Part shown: positions 48,765 to 61,017 of the stretch, in pieces
How the letters are laid out: each line of letters begins with the position of its first letter
Position numbering within the stretch: the stretch's first letter is position 1
Source of the DNA: Arabidopsis thaliana
Taxonomy: Eukaryota; Streptophyta; Magnoliopsida; Brassicales; Brassicaceae
Assembly (NCBI RefSeq): GCF_000001735.4
Contig: NC_003076.8
Coordinates: 14,139,835 to 14,203,834, forward strand
DNA: 64,000 nt
Direction: 5' to 3'
Made by a program: the position numbers and the translations under genes
Notes under the pieces: generated by a model
What the model saw: the letters and a program-made list of their open reading frames with translations, nothing else
Told to the model about the DNA's origin: nothing
The model's database searches: none

Positions 48765-50845
48765 TATGTCTCGTTCTTTTTTATATTCTCAAGAAGAAGA
48801 CAAACTTTTATAGGTTTATATGGATATTTTTCAAGATCCTATCAAAGGTGTTTATCAATTATCTAAGGTATTTTGGGCTCGTGTGAAGGAAGCTTATGAG
48901 AATGAAAAAATGCAACTTGGAGTGAACATATTCAATAATCTATCCAATGTCTAATTCAAGCTATTGAGAAAGCAACAAAACAAATTCATGCATGTATCAA
49001 CAATGTGAAAACTGACATCAAAGTGGTACTTCAAATGATGATATTGTAAGTCTTATTATTATTATTATAGATATAATTTTATGAATGATGATATTCTAAG
49101 TCTCATTATTATTATTATTAGATATATATAATTTTATAAATATTTCAGATTTTAAATAACTAAATTTTGTTTAAGTAATTAAATTTTGTTTTTAATGGTC
49201 TTTAGTTACATCAAGCTAAATCAATGTTAAGTGAAGATCCAAGCATTCATGGAGGTTGGAAATTTGATCATGTTTGGTGTATTATTAAGAATTTTGAAAA
49301 ATTTAAAGATGGTGTCACTCCTTCTAAACGTGTATCAATCCAATGTTATTTTTGATATACATCTTTAGAGTTAGAAAATCCTACCCTTGCTTCTCCTACA
49401 CAAAAAAATTCAGATTTGTATTCATTTTCTGTAAATGATGATTAGGGATGTCAAAATGGGTAACCCAACTCAACTCAACTCATAATCAAATGAGTTTAGG
49501 GTTAAATGAGTTATGGGTTGACCCAACTCATTTTGTTAAATGGGTTAGGTCAACCCATAACTCATTTAATTTGATTGGTTGAGTTGTTAAATGGGTTAAC
49601 TCATTTAAGTAATAATTTAATTAATTATTATTACAAAACAATAATAAATAATTATCATTATTAATAATTATTAATCCATTATCATCAAACTTAAAATATT
49701 TACGAATTCCACTTTTTACTGATTTACGTTTTCGGCGATAAAATTACAGGTTTACGTTTTTAGCGGGAAAATCACAGGTTTACGTTTTTGGCGGGAAAAT
49801 CACAAGTTTACGTTTTTGGCGGGAAAATCACGAGTTTACGTTTTTTGGCGGAAAAATTACGGGTTTACGTTTTTGGCGGGAAAATCACGGGTTTACGTTT
49901 TTGGCGAGAAAATTACGGTTTACGTTTTTGACGGGAAAATCACGGGTTTACGTTTTTCGCGAGAAAACCACAGGTTTTGGTTTTTGGCGAGAAAATTACG
50001 GGTTTACGTTTTTGGCGGGAAAATCACCGGTTTACGTTTTTGGCGGGAAAATCACGGGTTTATGTTTTTTGGTGGAAAATTACGAGTTTACTTTTTCTCA
50101 ATTTCATCGCTTGTACATTTAAAAATTTTGGAAAAATATTGATTTTATTAAATTGGTTTAGATGTGTTGGTTAAGTTTAAATTGACATTGGTTTAGAGAT
50201 TTTAGTTGGTTTTTCAATTTTACAAAACTTGATAGGTTAATTGGGTAAACCATTGAAACCATTAACCATTACAACCCAACTCATTTGACTCATCAAACCA
50301 ATTGACCCAATAACTCATTTGACCCATCAACTCATTTGAGTCAAAAAAAATAACTCATTAGGGTTCATGGGTTGAGTTGAGTTGAGTTGACCCATGAATT
50401 TTGACCCATTTTGACACCCCTAATGATGATAATGAGATTATTAGTGGATCTTCATCTCCTTGATCAAATGGGGTAAATAAATCTAAAATGAAAAGAAAAT
50501 TTGTTGATCAATCAACATCGGTTATCAACACCTTAGAAGAAAGAAATAAACAACTTTTAGAACAACTAAAGAAGACACTAGCACAACGAGAATATCATTT
50601 GGAGAATAAAAAAAAGTATGCTTTGAATGAGCTAAAAGAAGAAAACAAAATTTTTTTTTGTGATTTGAATTCCTTCAAAACCCAAATGTTCGGGCATATT
50701 TTGAGACTGAACAAGCACAAATTTTACAAAAACGACGTGTCCAACAACAAGATCAAGATCAAGAAACTCCTTCTCCATCTACTTCATTTGGACAATATTT
50801 TAACTATCTTGGCGGATCTACAAGCAGCTTACCGGAATATTATAT
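48765..50845 (+). pseudogene. Myb/NAM-associated (GSTT3-like, Harbinger ORF1-type) protein, broken and split by hAT copy 2
   Basis: The N-terminal part reads MSRSFLYSQEEDKLL (near 48765), with stops and a frameshift. After an intron-like gap comes SMLSEDPSIHGGWKFDHVW, then NFEKFKDGVTPSKR (49205-49330). The reading stops at 49442, where the hAT element begins, and resumes after 50422 with a coiled coil (LEERNKQLLEQLKKTLAQRE) and a Gln-rich end. Such proteins accompany plant PIF/Harbinger transposases. It lies downstream of the Harbinger remnant at 44.3-46.1 kb. Confidence 0.7.
49443..50422. mobile_element. hAT-type non-autonomous element, copy 2
   Basis: Same structure as copy 1: left tagggatgtcaaaatgggta, right (reversed) taggggtgtcaaaatgggtc. 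The exact 8-bp duplication atgatgat lies at 49435-49442 and 50423-50430. The 28-bp array (about 49720-50090) has fewer units and about five exact ttggcgggaaaa sites. It interrupts the NAM-associated pseudogene. Confidence 0.9.
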
Positions 50846-50930
50846 TATTAGTTTTATGTTTTAGTTATCTTATATTGTTTATTTTAAATTTCGGACTTGT
50901 TTGCTTGTTAATTTTATAAAACTATGTGTT

Positions 50931-51876
50931 GTAGTTGTTGTTTGTAAAATGATGATATATATTAAATAAAAAAGTTTAATTTGAGGAACTAAAGTATAAA
51001 TAAAAAAGTTTAACTCTAAAATAAAGTAAAGAATAGAGTTATTCTATATATAAAGTAATTTTGTAGAAATCTTTGTTTAGAATCTAATATATAATAGGGT
51101 TGGAGAAAAATTTAGAGTTTTTATTGTAAAATACGATAAGGTCGGAGATATGTCCTCAGGGAAAATGAAAAGGAAGGCAAGGTTTACCAAAGTTAGTCAA
51201 GGTTTTTGCCGAATCGTCATAAGTGTTGAAGGTCTTGAACCCGAATTCTCCATAAACACTTGTGACAACTTAAACAACAATAACAATATTTGATTAGATT
51301 TAAGTATTAATTGAGATTCGTATAAAGATATAAACAACAATAATAAATTTTTTTTTCTATATCAATATTTGGTATTTTGATAATGCTTGGTCGATTATCT
51401 GACGATGATTATGGCCGTCGCTACCTTTCAATTCAAAAACTATTAGTGAATATTCATTTCATATTTAAAAATAATCTCAACTATTGTATTTTTGTGTAAT
51501 TACAATTAACACTCTTGATTAGTTTTTTAATGAACTAAGATATTTTTTAAAACAATTAAGAAAGGATTAACAAAAATTATGCTAATTTTCTCCCTGTTAT
51601 TGTTTCGCGGCAAATTTACATGTCACTGCTAAGTTTTAATGTTTCACAGAAAACGAGAGGTCATGTAAATCTACATATTACAACTGAGTCGTTACGAATA
51701 GACATATTTTTCATAAATTTATTCGAGAACATGTAGTTCAGCTTTAACTGATGGCTCAACTCATTCAACCAAAAAAAACAGAAAAAGGTTGCATACACAC
51801 AAAAGAAACGATCATTCATCATTGTGCAGTTCAAAAGAAGAGAGTTTAAAGCTATACAACAATACTATCAGACATC
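50931..51876. other. Intergenic, no gene seen
   Basis: AT-rich sequence between the pseudogene and the 3' end of the minus-strand membrane protein gene. The last part should be the 3' UTR of that gene. Confidence 0.5.
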
Positions 51877-53820
51877 CTATTTTATTCCAATAACAGACAT
51901 TAGAAAGGAAAGCCCCTCACTGACTTTTGCAATATCTTGATTCTCCAACGTTGATGTCGGCAATTCCACACCCGTGAACATGTAAAGCGCCTTCAATTCT
52001 TCTGAATAAGTCGTGCTCCTCGTAACGTTATATCCAACTACCTTCCTTAATGCCTCAATCTTTGTCCATATCTGCTCCTCGCTATACAACACCTTTACCC
52101 ACAAACCTCAATTTAAGTAGCCAAACAAGAAAACAACCTTTGAGAAGGATTTGGAAACAAACAATTCAATGCATGATCTAGTTGATAAAGATAAGGTACT
52201 ATGTATTTACACAAGCTTCTTGAATAAGTTCTCATGTACTATGTTACACTAATGCTCACACGGTACTTATGGTTAATGCTTGAACAAATTTTTTTAGCTA
52301 TTCATTTAAATTAGAGAGACAATTCAAAGTACAAAAACATTTGGATTTATCACTAGAAACAGATAAATGAGTTCAAGAAGCTAAGCTATTACACGGACGC
52401 CAAGTAATCTTAATAAAAACAATTGTGCTACTCACTTAATAAGAAGTAGCATAAGTGACTGAATAATGAAAAATATGTCCCTACCATTAAAACTGTACCC
52501 TTTGTTGTTCTCTTTTCAAGACCTCATTTCGTCTATCTACCTTATAGGACTCGTGATCCTACCATTAACCTAGCCTTTGACTGTGAATTTTACCCACATA
52601 TATATACTGTTACACACTCTTACAACCACTGGACTCGAGCAGCATATAATAAGTTCAAATCAACCGTCAAAAAACCATATGAAGAGAGCGAATCAAACAA
52701 CCACGTATTTGGTTACTTGAGATAATAACACCATCAAACGAAACAAGAAGCTTCTTAAGAGAGGATTGACCCATAAAGACCCTTACACTATCCACTTAAA
52801 GATCCGTAGACATTACAATATACAATAAGGCACAAATTTGTTACTAGCCAAAACACTCACAAACATAAGGGCATCGGTAAGCACCATGTTAACTCGAAGC
52901 AAATGGATCCACATAACAGAACAAGTTCAACACAAAAGGCCTGAGAATCACTTAAACAATACCATAGCACAATCTGATTTTTACTCAGTTCGACATGCAA
53001 CGACGACGCCTCGCAACCACTCAGTAATGAAACAATAGGATGAAAGAAGATATACTAACCGTAGTTGAAGATATTTCCATATCCTTCTCTCTAGACGTTT
53101 TACTTGTAGTGGACTCAAGTTCTCCTGTAAAAACAAAGGCTTAAAGATTCATAAGCTAGTTTCAAGGAATTCACACATTTTTAAAACCTTAAAAGCTTCA
53201 CTTATATAACCACCTTCATGTATAGTCACAGATTCTTGCTTCTTCCCTAATAGATCTTCAAGTTTTGCTCTAACATTCTCTGACTTGGCATCTCTAGGAA
53301 CTATAGACTGATCTTTATCCTCCTCTTCAAATCCTTTTTCCAATATGACTCCTCTATAAAGTGATTGATTATTTTTACCCTCGTCTCTTATACTCTCTAA
53401 CCAGCTCTTTAACTCTTTCGTCATATCCTCATCTTCCCGATAAGCTATTGCGATCGTTGTCTCTTCTTCAATCTGAACAAGAACAGGCTCACTTATAGCC
53501 ACTCGCGCAACGGCTTCATCATAAATATCACCGTGACTGATCTTGTTCTGGTGTAGCACCATTTCATGATCACATCTTCCACTAAACGCATTAGCAGGAA
53601 GCAGTTTTCTCATCAACTTTTCAGTACAAACATAGCTCACCAAGAAAAAACAATAAGGAAGGGACGAAATCAACGCGATTGTGGAGGCAACAACGAGTGC
53701 GGGAACGAGGAACGGTGCAGAAAACACTAGAAAACATGCTGCAAGAACCTTCTTTCCCACACTAACTCCTTTCCTCCAAAGCCAACCCATCTTCCCATCC
53801 ACTCTTGTGACTTCTTCCAT
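51877..53820 (-). CDS. Membrane protein of unknown function (3 exons, 305 aa)
   Basis: Minus-strand exons are 53188-53820, 53056-53124 and 51877-52092. Intron 2 is long (about 960 bp) and uses a gtatat donor chosen because it keeps frame. Near the N-terminus is a basic segment (GWLWRKGVSVGKK). A long hydrophobic hairpin-like stretch of about 45 residues follows (ACFLVFSAPFLVPALVVAST, then ISSLPYCFFLVSYVC), likely two membrane passes. The rest is hydrophilic and acidic, ending in an alpha-helical region (SEEQIWTKIEALRKVVGYN). The exon joins are my inference. I do not recognise a function. No lesion is visible. It is a normal single-copy-like gene between transposon debris and CYP716A1. Confidence 0.65.
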
Positions 53821-55542
53821 CCGATCACACTGCTTAAATTAGTAACATACCCACAATTTCAATTGTATGAACAAACATGTTTTTAGAGAAACCATAAGCC
53901 AAAAAGTTTCCAAGTTTCTCATTAGAATCTGCTACATTTCCGGTAAAAGTCATCTTGATCACAATCGTTAGACTAAACCAGTGAGAATTGACACATCAAA
54001 ACATTTAACTACTAAGAAACTTTGTTATAGTTAAAACACACAATTAAAGTAACGAGTATGCAAATTCCTCAAGTTCCAGAAAATGTAGACTCAAACCTGA
54101 TTAGGCGATCAAAGCGAGGATAACCAAAGATGCCATCGGAAGAGTAAAAAAACTTCTCTAAAGACGAGAGAGACAGAGGGACACGTGTTGAGATTTGGAC
54201 AGCACAACAGAAGATTTCATGGGTTCTATAACGTGTTTCTTCTTCTCTATATCCACTTGTTTTCTCATTTTCTCGAACTATGACGCATTTAATGGTCTGT
54301 TCTGCAACTTTGAGTAAATGCAGATTGAAGATAAAAGAACCTATTATTTCTCTAAATAAAATAAGTCATAAGTACATATCACTAACTATAATATAGGGAA
54401 CTACTTAATAAATAAATCTCTCACGGTCTTATCTATCACAAACCCTAAAATTTTGACATTAATCTACCGATGAGAGTCATGAGACCGCTCACAGTTTTGG
54501 GAGATGAATATATATATTTTTTAAATTCCGGAGATGATATTTAAAGAACAAACAAACAATATATATATTTGTTGGGAAATGACTAGTAATTATGATGTAA
54601 GGTCTTGTTTTCCGTGATTCCGTTTTTAAAAGTTACACAAGTTGACTGGGCCGTTATTTTCCATTGCGGGAAGATAATGCAATTGTAATACTTTATCCTA
54701 TGGTTTTATCATTAGTTTTGGAATGTATATATACTACACATTTAACATTTGCTTTGGATACTTGGATATATTTGAGTTCTTAGAAACGAAAATTGAATAT
54801 ATATCTTCAAGTGAGAATCTGTTGTCTATAAAACAAACATAGAATAGCATGTTATTTAAATGCATAAGATGATTATCTATTAAACAAACAGTTCGATAAA
54901 GAGTTTTATTATATATTCGTTTAGTAGAAGAATAAAATGTTGGACGTGCCACGGTACAAATAATATTGTTTAGTATAACAACACGTTTTTTTACCTATAA
55001 ATTATAATCACACATCAAACTATGACATAGGCAAAATACAAAAAAAATGTAGATATAATTTTTCAGTTTTTTATTAATAGATATAAACTGTAGATAGAAA
55101 TCTATTTTTACGTAAAGAAAAAAATGATGAGAGGGGTTCAAGATATTTCAAAATCCACTAGAAAATGAAATGAGAAAGATAAACTTGAAGATGAAAGGAG
55201 GAGGCATGCATTTTCGTAAAATGGCCATCCAATATAATTCTTAAACCATTTTGTGAATTAGTAACCATTCGTTCCACCTAATTTATCTTATATCTAATTG
55301 GTTTGGTCAAATGTGATTTTTGTCTAGGGTAAAATATGAAAAAATAACAAAGCTAGTTGGCTTGATCAGTTAGATGTAAACTTATGTACGTTATGTATGA
55401 TACAATATGATTTTGTACGGTAGAAAAGTATCAAAATGTAAACGTCAAACCCACCCAAACTCACGTCACTTACGTCTATAAATTAATCTTTGTCTTCCCA
55501 ACCAAAGAAAACTAGAGACAAGCCGAAAACAAAAAGAAAAAT
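53821..55542. other. Divergent intergenic region between the membrane protein gene and CYP716A1
   Basis: No gene seen. It should contain the promoters of both genes, which point away from each other. A TATA box for CYP716A1 lies at 55476-55483. Confidence 0.6.
55476..55483 (+). promoter_or_regulatory. TATA box of CYP716A1
   Basis: ctataaat about 60 bp upstream of the ATG at 55543; two acgtca-like motifs lie just before it (55442 and 55462). Confidence 0.6.
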
Positions 55543-57779
55543 ATGTACATGGCAATCATGATTATCCTCTTCCTTAGCTCCATTCTTCTTTCTCTCCTAT
55601 TGCTCCTTAGAAAACATTTGTCACACTTCTCCTATCCCAACCTTCCTCCCGGAAATACCGGCCTTCCCTTAATCGGAGAGAGTTTCTCCTTCCTCTCTGC
55701 TGGCCGTCAAGGCCATCCAGAGAAGTTCATCACTGACCGAGTTCGTCGTTTCTCCTCCTCCTCCTCATGTGTCTTCAAGACCCACCTCTTTGGGTCTCCC
55801 ACCGCGGTGGTGACTGGTGCATCTGGGAACAAGTTTCTATTCACTAACGAGAACAAGCTTGTGGTCTCGTGGTGGCCAGATTCCGTTAATAAGATCTTCC
55901 CTTCTTCAATGCAGACGAGCTCCAAAGAAGAAGCCAGGAAGCTGAGGATGCTTCTTTCGCAGTTCATGAAGCCCGAGGCTTTGAGGAGGTATGTTGGTGT
56001 TATGGATGAGATTGCTCAAAGACATTTTGAGACGGAATGGGCCAATCAAGATCAAGTCATTGTCTTCCCTCTTACCAAAAAGTATGTACTTTGCTTCTCA
56101 TCTTTTTAAAGCAAATTTAATTTTTTTTGTAAATGCAAGAAAATGGGAAGAAAATATTAGAATTTCACCAAACTATTTTATGACTAAGATATACATATAA
56201 AAATCTCAATCAGGTTCACGTTTTCAATAGCATGCCGTTCGTTCCTGAGCATGGAAGATCCCGCAAGAGTAAGGCAACTAGAAGAGCAATTCAATACGGT
56301 AGCGGTAGGGATCTTCTCAATCCCAATAGACTTGCCAGGAACACGGTTTAACCGAGCCATCAAGGCGTCGAGGTTACTCAGAAAAGAGGTTTCCGCTATC
56401 GTAAGGCAGAGGAAAGAAGAGCTCAAAGCCGGGAAAGCATTAGAGGAGCACGACATATTATCTCACATGTTGATGAATATAGGAGAGACCAAAGACGAGG
56501 ATTTGGCTGATAAAATTATTGGATTGTTAATCGGAGGACATGACACAGCTAGTATCGTATGCACTTTCGTTGTCAATTATCTTGCTGAATTCCCTCATGT
56601 CTACCAACGTGTGCTACAAGGTACTCGCCTCTCTCTACAACCTCTAGTGTTATTCTTTGAATACATTAATATGTTTAGGTACAACACTTTTTCAATTAAC
56701 TTGTACTTTCCTACACGACAGCTTCCTCAATAATAAAACTAAACATAGCTTATGACTGGTTTGTTAGCTAGGAATTAGGATCATATCTTATGACTTCTTT
56801 TTGGGATAATGAATAAATAAATAAAAATACTATGTAAGAAACATTACATATGATAACTAAATATGAACCGACAATGCATGTAACATATTGGTTTGTCCGG
56901 ACTCAAGCCTACATAATGCATGATCGTCAATGACACATAATGCATGTTTCAGAAATTTAAAAGAAAAACTATGAAATGAATCAAAAATATTATCAGTATC
57001 ATATATGTGAGAAAAAGTAGATAGCTTTGCTATTTTGTATTATTGGTACCGTCAATTTGACCAAATTTTCCTTACCAATAAATATTAATTTGTTGTCGAC
57101 AAAAGAAAAAGAATTAGGTTGTATATCTTAATTGACATTAAAAAAATAGATTTTATAGTCTTAAGTTTACAGAAAAAATTTACTCACACTAAGGAATTGC
57201 AGAGCAAAAGGAGATACTAAAGGAGAAAAAAGAAAAGGAAGGATTAAGGTGGGAGGACATTGAGAAAATGAGATATTCATGGAATGTTGCATGTGAAGTG
57301 ATGAGAATTGTTCCTCCTCTTTCTGGCACTTTTCGTGAGGCCATTGATCACTTCTCTTTTAAGGGTTTTTACATTCCCAAAGGATGGAAGGTAAGGCTAC
57401 TCCAAAATCCTTAAGACAGTTTGACATACATATCAAGCTCATGCACAAAATCATATATATGTTTTGATCATAAACATAGTTATATTGGAGTGCCACCGCG
57501 ACACATATGAATCCAGACTACTTCCCAGAACCAGAGAGATTTGAGCCAAACCGTTTCGAAGGAAGTGGTCCGAAGCCTTATACCTATGTTCCATTTGGAG
57601 GAGGACCAAGAATGTGTCCAGGGAAAGAGTATGCTCGTCTAGAGATTCTTATATTCATGCACAATCTTGTTAATAGATTTAAGTGGGAAAAAGTGTTTCC
57701 AAATGAAAATAAAATAGTTGTTGATCCCTTACCAATACCAGACAAAGGTCTCCCTATAAGAATTTTTCCTCAATCTTGA
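55543..57779 (+). CDS. CYP716A1: Cytochrome P450 CYP716A1 (4 exons, 477 aa)
   Basis: ER-anchored P450. The CYP716A family oxidises pentacyclic triterpenes such as amyrins and lupeol, typically at C-28. Exons are 55543-56081, 56214-56620, 57203-57390 and 57480-57779, with all junctions in frame. It has an N-terminal membrane anchor ([18 protein letters not shown]), the Pro hinge ([15 protein letters not shown]), the I-helix oxygen-binding motif (GGHDTAS), the ExxR motif ([10 protein letters not shown]) and the haem loop [10 protein letters not shown] with C424. All key residues are present and the length is that of the family. Intron 2 is 582 bp. It sits next to CCB3, tail to tail, as in A. 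thaliana At5g36110-At5g36120 from memory. The close paralogue CYP716A2 is the main alternative. Confidence 0.9.
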
Positions 57780-58196
57780 GTCTAGTTTGAAACTTGATAT
57801 GGATCACTAGTTGGTGCTACGTTAGTCCAATATCCTAGTGTATTGGTCTCAAGTCTTCATTGTATTTGTTGATTCATGGATAATAATAATAAAAAATCCG
57901 CTCACTTTCTTCGCAAACTAGAATCTCTTCTTATCGATATAACATAGCTTGTCTTGATAACACCAAGACTACAAGGTCTTGGAGGGATAAATAAGTTTAC
58001 ATATTGGGTTGTATATTTTGTGGGACAATTGTACACATTAGTGTTATCTTTTAGTTTTCGATGCAATTTTCTTCATACGGTGTCCGTTCGCTAGATGAAT
58101 AGCTCTTCAAAGTCGCAACTGGGGTTCTTCTATTTTCTTACAAATAACTTTGTCATCAATATATAGCTTTGAAGAATCTCGACTCGATTATAATTA
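57780..58196. other. 3' flank of CYP716A1
   Basis: Presumed 3' UTR and spacer; no other feature seen. Confidence 0.5.
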
Positions 58197-58197
58197 G

Positions 58198-58712
58198 TCT
58201 GTTCGTTTCATCACCGCAGGCGGCAGCGGCGGTAGCAAACTCTACCGCTGCCATTGCCGCAGGTGCATATGTTCGTTTCGTCGCCGCTGCCGCAAGTGAA
58301 ATCGAAGAAGACGATTCAAACAGAGAACTTCAAAAGCTCTTAAGGGTCAAGAAGAGAACTTCAAAAACTAAACCCATTACTTCAAAATCACCAAGCTTAC
58401 TTTGTTATCCCATCTCTTCTTCAGATCGAAATCGCGTTAAAGAGAGAAGAGTAAGGTTTTAGATGGTGATGTGTATTAGGTTCTCTTGTGATTTCCTAAA
58501 TGTGTTAAGGGTATTTATGTCATTTTAATTTTATTATTAATCACAGGTTTTGGATAAGCGGATGCTGGATTTAATCGGCGATTAAAATTATTCACCGCAA
58601 AATGCTGTGTTTGCCGCCGCGTCTTACCGCAAGTACTGGCGGCAACAAAACGAACAATTTCATATGCGTCTGCCGCAGCCGCAACTACCTGCGGCGACGA
58701 AACGAACAGCCT
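58198..58712. mobile_element. GC-rich terminal inverted repeat element, about 515 bp (MITE-like)
   Basis: The left end ctgttcgtttcatcaccgca and the right end (reversed) ctgttcgtttcgtcgccgca are inverted, and each is followed by GC-rich sequence with gcatatg and a second gttcgtttc. A small hairpin (ggcggtag with ctaccgctgcc) lies in the left arm. The interior is unremarkable. A 3-bp tag may be the target duplication, but this is weak. The frame on the plus strand from 58169 is not a gene. Confidence 0.6.
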
Positions 58713-58844
58713 AGACATGAATAGTGATCGGTATGACGCAAGAAGAATGTTAGAGCCAAACAATCATATTTGCGAGTAATGTAGGAACATTGTATGCTAC
58801 AAGGAGACTTCTCTATAATGAGAACAAAATGATTCAATTCTTAG

Positions 58845-59369
58845 CTAATTAACTTGTTGTTGAGAAACAAGAACAAGAAGTCCTTGAGGACCAACCAAAA
58901 TCTCACTAAGGAAACTCACAAGCCCAAACCAAACCACAGGAGTAACATCAACACCTGCAAGTGGTGGAATCACTTTCCTTGTCTGAACAAGGATTGGTTC
59001 TGTCGGAGCGTAAGCTAAAACGTACGGAAACTTGTCAACGGGAAGTTTCGGGTACCAAGACATAACGATTCTCAAAATGAATAGAAATCCAAAAGCTGAT
59101 AAAGCTGGACCTAAGATACCAATAGCGAGCTTCGCTGTTCCTGGATCTAAATCTGCTAGAGAAATGTTACGCAACGATTCCGAAATGGAATTCGTCTGTC
59201 GAATGAGATTTGTTGTTGTGGCTGCTTCTTCTATGTGGCTTAATGTTGCTGAAACTATGGGAAGAGACGTGGATCGATTGCGGAAATTTGGAGAGGATCG
59301 TCGTGATTTCTTCTGAAAAATCATCAATGCCGGCGAGAAAGAGACGAAGCTGGTGGTCACTGTCGTCAT
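58845..59369 (-). CDS. CCB3: CCB3, YGGT-family protein for cytochrome b6 haem attachment (174 aa)
   Basis: Plastid thylakoid protein of the YggT family. CCB3 belongs to the complex that attaches haem c(i) covalently to cytochrome b6. It is a single exon on the minus strand. The start at 59369 (MTTVTTSF) gives a Ser/Arg-rich chloroplast transit peptide (QKKSRRSSPNFRNRSTSLP). The mature part has two hydrophobic segments (ILGPALSAFGFLFILRIVMS and VTPVVWFGLVSFLSEIL). The YGGT motifs are WYPKLP and then AYAPTEPILVQTRKVIPPLA. The upstream in-frame extension to 59555 is not conserved-looking and was not used. It is convergent with CYP716A1. Intact. Confidence 0.9.
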   Translation of the reverse strand: MTTVTTSFVSFSPALMIFQKKSRRSSPNFRNRSTSLPIVSATLSHIEEAATTTNLIRQTNSISESLRNISLADLDPGTAKLAIGILGPALSAFGFLFILRIVMSWYPKLPVDKFPYVLAYAPTEPILVQTRKVIPPLAGVDVTPVVWFGLVSFLSEILVGPQGLLVLVSQQQVN

Positions 59370-59930
59370 CACAATCTCTCTGCTCTGTTTTTTGTGAACC
59401 AAAATATCGTGAACTCTGTGATCGATTCCAGTGTAAGGTTGAGAATCTTTGGTTCTGGAGATAATGCGGATGTGCTGACGTGGAATACGAAAATGGGTAC
59501 AACCCGAAATACTTGGGTTAATTTGAATTTTATGGTTACAACTACAACCCCACACAAACTGGGATATTTTTTTTCACTACTTAATGTGATATATGTGCAT
59601 ATGTTTTTGCGAATAAATTAAGAAATTATTTAATTTTTATTTTTTCGATAAAAACATAATTTATTATTTATTTATTTTTGGACAAAAATGTATTATTAAC
59701 TTTGTTAGTGGTGAGAAAAATATAGACATGACCAAAACTTAACTATAACCGTATAAAATTGTTAAAAATCGTAATTGTTAACCGTAAAATAAAATAGTTA
59801 CGGTTTAAAAAATATTTTCCTCGTAACCATTAATTAACTGTAAATGTACCAAAACAGTAGTTAACCGTACGTTAACTGCACGATTAACTGTATGGTTAAA
59901 ACCTTAAAAAGATACAATTTTGACTATTAG
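59370..59930. other. Upstream region of CCB3, no gene seen
   Basis: Presumed CCB3 promoter, then AT-rich sequence with several gttaaccgta-like repeats (59730-59900). Confidence 0.5.
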
Positions 59931-59939
59931 TTTTTGTAA

Positions 59940-61008
59940 GGGAAAAATGTCGTTTTATACGCGAACTTTTAAAAATGGCCATTTAATACGTGAATTTTTT
60001 GTAAGGCCAAATAAAACATGATAAAAACGTTGACTGGCCATTTCACACAAATGTTATCGTTGACCAGGCCAAAATCTCCACGACGTTATCTTGCATTAAC
60101 GGACCCGATAATTCCGTTAGCACACGTTAACTAGATCCGTTAATATCCAAAACGACGTCGTTTCATTGCAATCGAAATATCAAAAATCCCAAATCAAAAG
60201 CCAAATCCCTAATTCCTATTTGGCCAAACTACAGGTCCAAAATTTTGAAGCAGAAAATATAAGATTCATAGCCAGAGAAATCATGATTTTAAGAAGATTA
60301 GATCATCCCAACATTCTAAAACTGAAGGGATTATCGCATCAGAAATTCAAACAACATGTACTTTGTGTTTGATTACATGGAGCACGATCTCGAAGGCTTA
60401 TGTTTATCTCCCGACATCACATTCACGGAGGCACATGCAAGAGAGATACACACACACACAAAACCATAACCTCTCCTGCAAGTGACTACATTTCTTTATT
60501 CTGACAAACCTTAATTTTGTTTTCAAATCAAATGTTATGAAGCAACTGTTATGGGGAGTAGAACATTGTCATACCCGGGATTATGCACAGAGACATTAAA
60601 GACGCAAACGTTCAGGTGAATAACAAAGGAGTTTTAAAATTAGCTGATTTCGGATTAGCCAACACTGTAACACCAAGAAAAAAGAATCAATTGACGAGTC
60701 GGGTCATGACATTATGGATTTAGTTTTTGAATTTTGGGGATTTCTAAATTGATTTGGGATTTTTGATATTTCGATTTCAATGACACGACGTCGTTTTGGA
60801 TATTAACGGATCTAGTTAACGTGTGCTAACGAAATTATCGGGTCCGTCAATGCAAGATAACGTTGTGGGGATTTTGGCCTGGTCAACGATAACATTTGTG
60901 TGAAATGGCCAGTCAACGTTTTTATCATGTTTTATTTGACTTTACACAAAGTTCACGTATTAAATGGCCACTTTTTGAAAGCTCGCGTATAAAACAACAT
61001 TTTTCCCC
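59940..61008. mobile_element. Pack-MULE with long TIRs and captured kinase fragment
   Basis: Long inverted repeats of about 255 bp (59940-60196 and about 60745-61008) start gggaaaaatgtcgttttata on the left and ggggaaaaatgttgttttat when the right is reversed. A 9-bp duplication, tttttgtaa, flanks it (59931-59939 and 61009-61017). No transposase. The interior carries a protein kinase gene fragment. This is a classical TIR-MULE, a different type from the giant one. Confidence 0.9.
60240..60722 (+). pseudogene. Captured CDK-like protein kinase fragment
   Basis: In shifting frames: FIAREIMILRRLDHPNILKL, then YFVFDYMEHDLEGLCLSPDI, an intron-like gap (about 60440-60540), [31 protein letters not shown] and [14 protein letters not shown]. 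These are kinase subdomains III to VII, including HRD and DFG. It best fits the plant CDKC/CRK-like (IBS1-type) kinases. The N-lobe glycine loop and the C-lobe are absent, and frameshifts break it. The intron-like gap suggests capture from genomic DNA. Confidence 0.8.
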
Positions 61009-61017
61009 TTTTTGTAA

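Noticed and set aside
58169..58462. 97-codon Ala-rich frame
   Set aside because: It lies in the GC-rich inverted repeat element and runs across its arm; no conserved domain or intron structure is visible.
59032..59464. Plus-strand frames opposite CCB3
   Set aside because: They are antisense shadows of the CCB3 coding sequence.
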